From Thraustochytrium sp. TN22 (taxonomy: Eukaryota; Sar; Bigyra; Thraustochytrida; Thraustochytriidae): a DNA stretch of 64,000 nucleotides. Position numbers and translations under genes: made by a program. Where the stretch lies: assembly GCA_013306675.1 (NCBI GenBank), contig JABLUY010000072.1, positions 82,211 through 146,210 on the forward strand. The letters run 5' to 3'. Below the pieces are notes generated by a model that saw nothing but the letters and a program-made list of their open reading frames with translations, ran no database searches and was not told the DNA's origin. Shown piece after piece: positions 58,943-64,000 of this stretch. The first letter of the stretch is position 1. Every line of letters starts with the position of its first letter.

Positions 58943-60154
58943 TTAGAATAGGGGCTGCTGGAGGCTCGCTTCGATCTGGCGCAGACTCTTGGCCAAGACA
59001 GGCTGAACCAGACCGGCCAAGGGCTGCGCACGAGCTGGCGGCGGCTTTGGAGCAGACCGTGTGCTGCAGTTTATCTCAACAGCGCCATCATCGACATGCT
59101 CTGGCGCCTTTGGGGTAGTAGTCTCCTGGGCGCGCTTCAGCATACGCACGCGCTCATAGGCCAGCTCAACTTTCTTGAAGCGCTCTTCGGAGCGCGCTAG
59201 AGCACGCACGTGAGCCTTTTCTCTCTCCTCGCGGTCTTCATCTGGGTGCGCAAGAACCACGGCCAGAGAGCGCAGCCGCAGCGTGTCGACGTCTGCGCTG
59301 TTCTCGGACTTTGCAGGATGTACCTTGCGCGGGCCCGCTGCATGACCCGGCCTGAGCTTGGCGTCATTGTTGTTCTCCGTGCGCACTGAGTTTGATTTGG
59401 GGGCATTCTCGCGGCTGTCGTGCGTCTTGCGTTTCGAGGCCGCTTTCGGCAGCGTGCACAGCTCACTTGCGTCCTCCGCCGTCTCTGGCTTGCTGTCGCT
59501 GCTGTTGCTGCTGCTACCGCCGCCGTTGCAGCCCACTGGCTCTGCCTGCACGACGGCTCCCTCGGCGTCCGCCACCAGAGCCGCCATTCGAGCCTGCTCT
59601 TGCTCAGCCTCGCGATGCACCAGTTCGAGCTGCCTTTGGAAGACCGACGCGAAGTCACTTGGCGTCGACACGGCCTCTGACAAACGCGAGCCGCGTGAAG
59701 TGCGCGGGGAGAGCGTGCCGGTGTCTTCCAATCCTTGTCGCGTTCTCGCTCGGCGCCGGCTTGCATTGGCCTCGGGTTCGGCGGCGGGCCGTCGTGGCGC
59801 GCGTCGGGTTGGGCTGAGTGGGGCCTGGTATGCCTGGCGCCTCTGCCATCGCAGAAGCTCATCCGAATTGGGTTTGGCTGCGGCTTTGTCGGTGGGCGCC
59901 GTGAGCTCTCTCGCCGCGCGCTGCTCCTCACAGCGCGTCGCGAGAAACCTGCGGCGTGCCTCTCTCTCGGCTGGTTCGAGTTCACCAAGCGCCTCTTGTG
60001 TTGCGGCGTCTACCTCGATACCGTTCCGCTGCGCAAGCCGCAGCATTGCGAGCCGTGGCGCCGCGTCTCGTCGCTGCGCTCTACGTCGCTCTTGCAGCTG
60101 CCGCTCCCTCGCGCTGTCCCAACGCGCGCCCCACGACTCCGAGCTGCTCGCCAT
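58943..60154 (-). CDS. Unknown charged protein with short coiled coils
   Basis: 403 residues from ATG 60154. I recognise no domain. The N-terminal about 90 residues are Arg/Glu/Ala-rich helix (SARERQLQERRRAQRRDAAP ... AEREARRRFLATRCEEQRAA). The middle is Ser/Pro/Asn-rich linker with SPTRRAPRR and SPRTSRGSR, which could be basic or phosphorylated motifs. A helical segment FASVFQRQLELVHREAEQEQ (about 165-185) and another RSEERFKKVELAYERVRMLK (about 320-340) look like coiled coils. The C-terminus ends in SLRQIEASLQQPLF. Composition is balanced and differs from the shadow frames on the plus strand, which supports this strand. It is convergent with the Sfi1-like gene. Confidence 0.6.
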   Translation of the reverse strand: MASSSESWGARWDSARERQLQERRRAQRRDAAPRLAMLRLAQRNGIEVDAATQEALGELEPAEREARRRFLATRCEEQRAARELTAPTDKAAAKPNSDELLRWQRRQAYQAPLSPTRRAPRRPAAEPEANASRRRARTRQGLEDTGTLSPRTSRGSRLSEAVSTPSDFASVFQRQLELVHREAEQEQARMAALVADAEGAVVQAEPVGCNGGGSSSNSSDSKPETAEDASELCTLPKAASKRKTHDSRENAPKSNSVRTENNNDAKLRPGHAAGPRKVHPAKSENSADVDTLRLRSLAVVLAHPDEDREEREKAHVRALARSEERFKKVELAYERVRMLKRAQETTTPKAPEHVDDGAVEINCSTRSAPKPPPARAQPLAGLVQPVLAKSLRQIEASLQQPLF

Positions 60155-60759
60155 GGCTAGCGTACAGCCGCTCGCAGCGACGTCCCTCGCGTCGCTTTGG
60201 TTGGTGCGCCCAAGCTTTGGTTCTCTCTTGAGGAGAACTCGGTGAAGGTCGATCTATCGTCTGATGCTCTTGGCGATCATTGCCGATCCGATCATCTTGG
60301 CTCATCTTGGCCATCTTGGCGCCTTGGCCGCGCCTTGGCGCGCCTTGGCGCGGGCTCAAGTTCGCGTGCGCGTGCAGGAGATCATCGGGGACCCAGGTGT
60401 GCGAAAAACTTGCAAAACTCGAACACGGTTCCGTTCCGTTCCGTGCCTTGCACAGCAGTGCGCAGTGCGCGGCACTGGCACTGCAGTGCCGTTCTGAGGC
60501 GGCGCAAGCCCTCACAGTCAGTCACAGCACAGTCAGGCCGCAGTGGCCGGTCTTGTGGAGTGCTCACTCAGCCGCGGATCTTTCAAGTTGCTGCGAGTGA
60601 CGACGATGAAAGTTATGGCCTGAACCGGTGTCTGAATCATAATCTGACTGACATGTGAATCTAAAGAGAGAGATAGAGATAGAGGGAGAGTGTCTGTGGC
60701 CGGCGCCGTCGAGCCAGGATTGCGGAGTCTCAATGAAGAGATGCGTACTGATCAAGAGC
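60155..60759. other. Intergenic between unknown gene start and GTPase 3' end
   Basis: Contains CTTGGC/ATCTTGG repeats at about 60295-60340, TTCCGTTCCGTTCCG near 60431, GCACTGGCACTGCAGTGCC near 60470, and AGAGAGATAGAGATAGAGGG at 60665. No gene is recognised. Confidence 0.6.
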
Positions 60760-63700
60760 TCAGCGGCGGGCACGCTCGAGCCAGCGCTCCAGAGCTTCGT
60801 CATCTTCCTCGCCGTCTTCGCTGCTTTCACCACCACCACCGCCGCTCTCGGCTGCTGCTCGAGCCATAGCGAGCATGAGGAGGAGTGCAAGGCCGGGAGG
60901 TACCCCCTCACCTGGGCCCTCCTCCTCATCGCCGTCTCCATCCTGAGGAGGTCGGGGCAGCATGAGGGGCATGCCTCGCGGCGCGGAAGCGAGCTCCTGT
61001 GCAAAGGCAGTCAGGTCACGCCTCTCCTCGCGCGCGACGAGCGAGGAGCGGAGCTCGGAAAATGGCGGGAAGAATACAGCGCAGCGCTGGCCCTCGACAT
61101 GGTACCAGATGGTGGGCAGATTGGTGTGTGGGTTGGGCTTGATGCCAATGACAGTGAGCACCGTTTCGTCCCGGCCTCGGAAATCGAGCACCGTGCCGGA
61201 GGCATAGCCACAGAGGCGGCCGCACTCAGTGTCACGCACATCAAAGGTGCCGCTGCTGGAGCCGTCCTTGCCGATGGGAAACTGCAGGGTGGGGCGCAGG
61301 CGCATTCGACGCAGTTCTGTCTCGGAGGGCGCCGTGAAGGTGTCCAATTCGACCCGCTGCGGCTGCACGTGGACGTGCGAGGTCTTCGTGAAGCGGCCCG
61401 GGTAGTCCTCCATGAGACGCACCCAGTGCGAGCCACCGGGGTCGCCGTCCTCGTGCATGTAGAGGCGCGGGCGGTTGGTCTTGTGTGTAGAAACGCCGAT
61501 GACGGTGAAGTTGCGGATGCCGCGCAGCGTCTGCAGACTGAGGACGTCGCCGCTGGTGAGTCCCGGCGCGAAGACTCCAATGATCTCAGGACGCACATCG
61601 AAATCGCCAGGCTCCATGAATCTGGCGCCGATCGGGTACGGAAAGTCGGCTTGTAAGCGGCTTGCGACGTCGGCAACCTGGTCGTGCGTGGCCTCGGCAT
61701 CGGCGTGGCACCTCATGTCAGTGTGCCGAACCTCCTGAATGGCGCCTCGCCTAATCTTGGTGGCGGTGAGCAGCTCGTCATCGTCAAAGATGCCGGCGCC
61801 CTGGACCTCCTCCTGGCCGAATACCAGGAACTGAAGCTTGACGTTGGTGCCCGTTGTAATGGAGGCGCCAATGCAGATGGCCTGCACGTCGTTGACACGG
61901 ACGATGTCGCCGTGCACAAAGCCACCGAGCGCCTTGGTGATCTCGGGGCGAATGTCACAGCGCGACCAGTGCGGAAAGCGAAGACCCTTCTTGAAGCCAA
62001 AGGTGCAGCGGAGGTCACCGGGCGAGACCCGGCTGAGGTTGCCGGGCGGAAGGAGCTTCGAGTGCGCGGGGTCGTGCGGCTGAGGCACCTCAATGCCGAC
62101 CTCCTCGGGAATCTCATACACGAGGTCGTGACGGGCCTCGTAGCCAATGCGGTAGCAGTTGGAGAAGCCACTGGCAAACCAGTAGACACGGCACCAGCCG
62201 CCCAGTACGGGCGGGTTGAAGGCGGTCGGGTTGCCGGTCCAGTTCGGCGGAAGATCGGTGATGCCGTGCACCTCGCCGTCGAGGTCGCGCCAGTTCAGGA
62301 CCATGCCCGGGCCATAAAGGTCCTGCATCATCATGTCAGTCTCGTCATACTCCCAGACAGCCTCGTTGCGCACGACCACCGCGCCTTGAAAGAGCGTGTC
62401 AACGGCGACAGGCTGCTGTCGAAGGATAGCATTACGCCAGGCATGGTACTTCATGAGCTGCGGGAAGTTAAGCTGCAGTGTGTCCATGACCTCGTCGTCG
62501 CCAAGGCGCAGGAGCTCGGAGGCGCTGAGTCCGGAGGCCATGAGGCCGTCGGTGGGGATGCCCATGGTGATGAACTCGTTCACGACGACAAAGTGCGGGG
62601 CGGTCGGGCCGGTCTTGGCCGGGCGGCGGAAGCGGTCGCACTCCTCAAAAGTCCACTGGAAGTAGCCCGTGAGCATGACGTCCTGCACGCGCATGAGATC
62701 ATCAACCGTCATGACGCCGGCTGCCACGAGACCCGCCAGCTTGTCCTCAAGGGCCACGGCGCGAAGGAACTCCCCGAGGGCGTGCGCCTCTTCCGGAATG
62801 TCCTGCTTGCGGAAGAGCTTGGCCACGGCGCGAGGGTCTGCCAGGACGCGGCGGCAGTCGAACTCCGGGTTCTGGCGGGCGGCCACGCAGAAGCGGCGCA
62901 GTTCGTCGCGCGTCTTCTGAAGCTCCTCATCGTCGAGCGGGTCGTTGTCCACGAAGTAGCACGGCAGGGTCTTGTCGACGCGGTGCATCTCTTCCATGGC
63001 GGTGAAGCGCTTGCGCAGCTCCTTGTTCCACTCCTGCCTGAGGTCTTCCGCGGACATCTTGCGGCGGCGGCGGGAGAGCGGGTCGTCGTACCAGCGCGTG
63101 AACATGATGAAGGTGTGCTCCCAGAAGCCAGATTTGTCCGGGAACTGTCTTTCGAAGACGGAGAGCATCTGCTCGAGCGGGCCGCGCAGGCGCGGGTCCT
63201 GCGAGTTGAAGAGCACCACAAAGGCGTTCACGGCACCCAAGTCGCTCAGCTTAGTCAGCATGTTGGCGACATTCACGTCATCGCGGTGCTCGGAGTCGCT
63301 CAAACCGGGCGTGTCGATGACAATGACTTCGTTCCCAGGCGCCACCTCGCCGAGCCAGTGCGTGAGGTACATGTCCGTGGTGCTGGTCACCGAGGTCACC
63401 GTGGCCTCGACCCGGAAGATGGAGTTCTCCGGATCCAATCCCGCGAGCTTGGACGCCATCAGGCTCTTGCCCACACCTGTCTCGCCCAGCATGGCCACCA
63501 CCGGGATGGGCCGCTCGCCACGCAGCTTGCGTAGCGCCTGCAGCCAGCCGACCGCCTGGAACACCGAGGCAGAGCGGAACTTGTACGTGAAGGGCTTGCC
63601 GTTGCGCATCATGGTCAGCCACCAGCGGCCCTCGGCCTTCTCCTGCGCATCCTCTGAAAGTCCGAACTCGACAATCTCATCGACAGGGCCCAGGTGCTTG

Positions 63701-63930
63701 GGCTTGAGGCTCGGGTGGTTATTGAACGCCTCGCGAATGTATCTGAAGGGCCTGCTGCCCAGCAGAACGAGCGTCACGCCGTCCGGGTCGGCGCGCAGCT
63801 GCGCCTCGAACTCCGACTGCACGGCATCCATGAGCCGCTTCGGCACGATCGACCGCCGCAGCGACGAGCGGTCCGGCGGCATCTCCAGCACCGTAATCTT
63901 GTGCTCCCGCGCCATGTCTGCGGTCGCCAT
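60760..63930 (-). CDS. GIMAP/AIG1-like GTPase with SAM-like and MIB/HERC2-like modules
   Basis: 1056 residues from ATG 63930. Residues about 140-330 form a septin/AIG1-type GTPase: P-loop GETGVGKS (149-156), switch region with TSVTSTTDMY, G3 VIVIDTPGLSD (206-212) and a divergent G4 (FTRWYDD). About 385-515 contain two short helical SAM-like units (FLRAVALEDKLAGLVAAGVM; GLSASELLRLGDDEVMDTLQ). About 540-605 match the MIB/HERC2 fold (VLNWRDLDGEVHGITDLPPN ... CRVYWFASGFSNCYRIG). Three related modules follow (about 650, 765 and 910) with F(P/P)(Y/H)...FDVRPEI...GD(I/V)(V/L)...TVIGV...LWYH. The tail is acidic and ends EDDEALERWLERARR. GIMAP GTPases act at membranes in immunity and vesicle traffic in animals and plants; function here is unknown. 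The start is chosen at the first ATG of the frame. Confidence 0.85.
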   Translation of the reverse strand: MATADMAREHKITVLEMPPDRSSLRRSIVPKRLMDAVQSEFEAQLRADPDGVTLVLLGSRPFRYIREAFNNHPSLKPKHLGPVDEIVEFGLSEDAQEKAEGRWWLTMMRNGKPFTYKFRSASVFQAVGWLQALRKLRGERPIPVVAMLGETGVGKSLMASKLAGLDPENSIFRVEATVTSVTSTTDMYLTHWLGEVAPGNEVIVIDTPGLSDSEHRDDVNVANMLTKLSDLGAVNAFVVLFNSQDPRLRGPLEQMLSVFERQFPDKSGFWEHTFIMFTRWYDDPLSRRRRKMSAEDLRQEWNKELRKRFTAMEEMHRVDKTLPCYFVDNDPLDDEELQKTRDELRRFCVAARQNPEFDCRRVLADPRAVAKLFRKQDIPEEAHALGEFLRAVALEDKLAGLVAAGVMTVDDLMRVQDVMLTGYFQWTFEECDRFRRPAKTGPTAPHFVVVNEFITMGIPTDGLMASGLSASELLRLGDDEVMDTLQLNFPQLMKYHAWRNAILRQQPVAVDTLFQGAVVVRNEAVWEYDETDMMMQDLYGPGMVLNWRDLDGEVHGITDLPPNWTGNPTAFNPPVLGGWCRVYWFASGFSNCYRIGYEARHDLVYEIPEEVGIEVPQPHDPAHSKLLPPGNLSRVSPGDLRCTFGFKKGLRFPHWSRCDIRPEITKALGGFVHGDIVRVNDVQAICIGASITTGTNVKLQFLVFGQEEVQGAGIFDDDELLTATKIRRGAIQEVRHTDMRCHADAEATHDQVADVASRLQADFPYPIGARFMEPGDFDVRPEIIGVFAPGLTSGDVLSLQTLRGIRNFTVIGVSTHKTNRPRLYMHEDGDPGGSHWVRLMEDYPGRFTKTSHVHVQPQRVELDTFTAPSETELRRMRLRPTLQFPIGKDGSSSGTFDVRDTECGRLCGYASGTVLDFRGRDETVLTVIGIKPNPHTNLPTIWYHVEGQRCAVFFPPFSELRSSLVAREERRDLTAFAQELASAPRGMPLMLPRPPQDGDGDEEEGPGEGVPPGLALLLMLAMARAAAESGGGGGESSEDGEEDDEALERWLERARR

Positions 63931-64000
63931 GATGTCAGGGTCGAGCCTTTGCTCCGGCTCCGTGAAAGCGAAAGGCTCCCTTGGATTTGCGGGACTGCAT
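63931..64000. other. Upstream edge of GTPase gene
   Basis: 70 bases of probable 5' leader/promoter of the GTPase gene; nothing else can be judged at the window edge. Confidence 0.4.

Overview
The window is GC-rich nuclear DNA from a unicellular eukaryote. It holds about twenty protein genes that are mostly uninterrupted, but two of them carry short spliceosomal introns, and there are two intron-containing Pol III tRNA genes. The gene set is eukaryotic throughout: DNA polymerase alpha B subunit, ESCRT-III, ISD11, NOC4, a KE4-type ZIP transporter, a lysosomal-type mannosidase, a cyclin, a soluble adenylyl cyclase and an Sfi1-like protein. The soluble-cyclase architecture and the Sfi1-type (centrin-binding) protein fit a flagellated protist or alga better than a fungus or red alga. 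I cannot fix the lineage from sequence alone.

Layout. Positions 1-1454 (minus) hold the decayed 5' part of a mobile-element gene that joins a YqaJ-like nuclease to a PiggyBac-like C-terminus; it runs off the left edge. Next come two tandem tRNA-Ile(AAU) genes (2099-2322), a double-YccF membrane protein (2548-3243) and POLA2 with one intron (3709-5929). A 4.7-kb stretch with no convincing gene follows (5930-10610) and includes a decayed ~151-bp repeat array. From 10.6 to 30 kb genes are closely packed: cyclin, PRCC-like, an unknown tail-anchored protein, a small hydrophobic repeat protein, ZIP7-like, ISD11, CHMP2A, phosphomannomutase (one intron), NOC4, a UbiA-family enzyme, an NAD(P)-binding protein and a coiled-coil protein.

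From 30.9 kb on, genes are large. They are a GH38 alpha-mannosidase, a 2650-residue protein that fuses a complete soluble-adenylyl-cyclase module (C1, C2, P-loop ATPase) to PH, C2-like and cyclic-nucleotide phosphodiesterase domains, a 1305-residue charged helical repeat protein, a 3247-residue Sfi1-like Trp/Arg repeat protein, an unknown protein, and a GIMAP/AIG1-type GTPase joined to SAM-like, MIB/HERC2-like and three further repeat modules.

The genes are housekeeping functions with no operon logic. Themes that could connect are cAMP synthesis and breakdown in one polypeptide, centrin/cytoskeletal scaffolding, and the glycan pathway (PMM, mannosidase). Non-coding regularities stand out: (GGCA)n tracts with fixed orientation 5' of several genes, short tandem repeats between convergent gene ends, a 21-bp phased GCCACTTG array upstream of the cyclase-phosphodiesterase gene, and a splice-site consensus shared by both introns.
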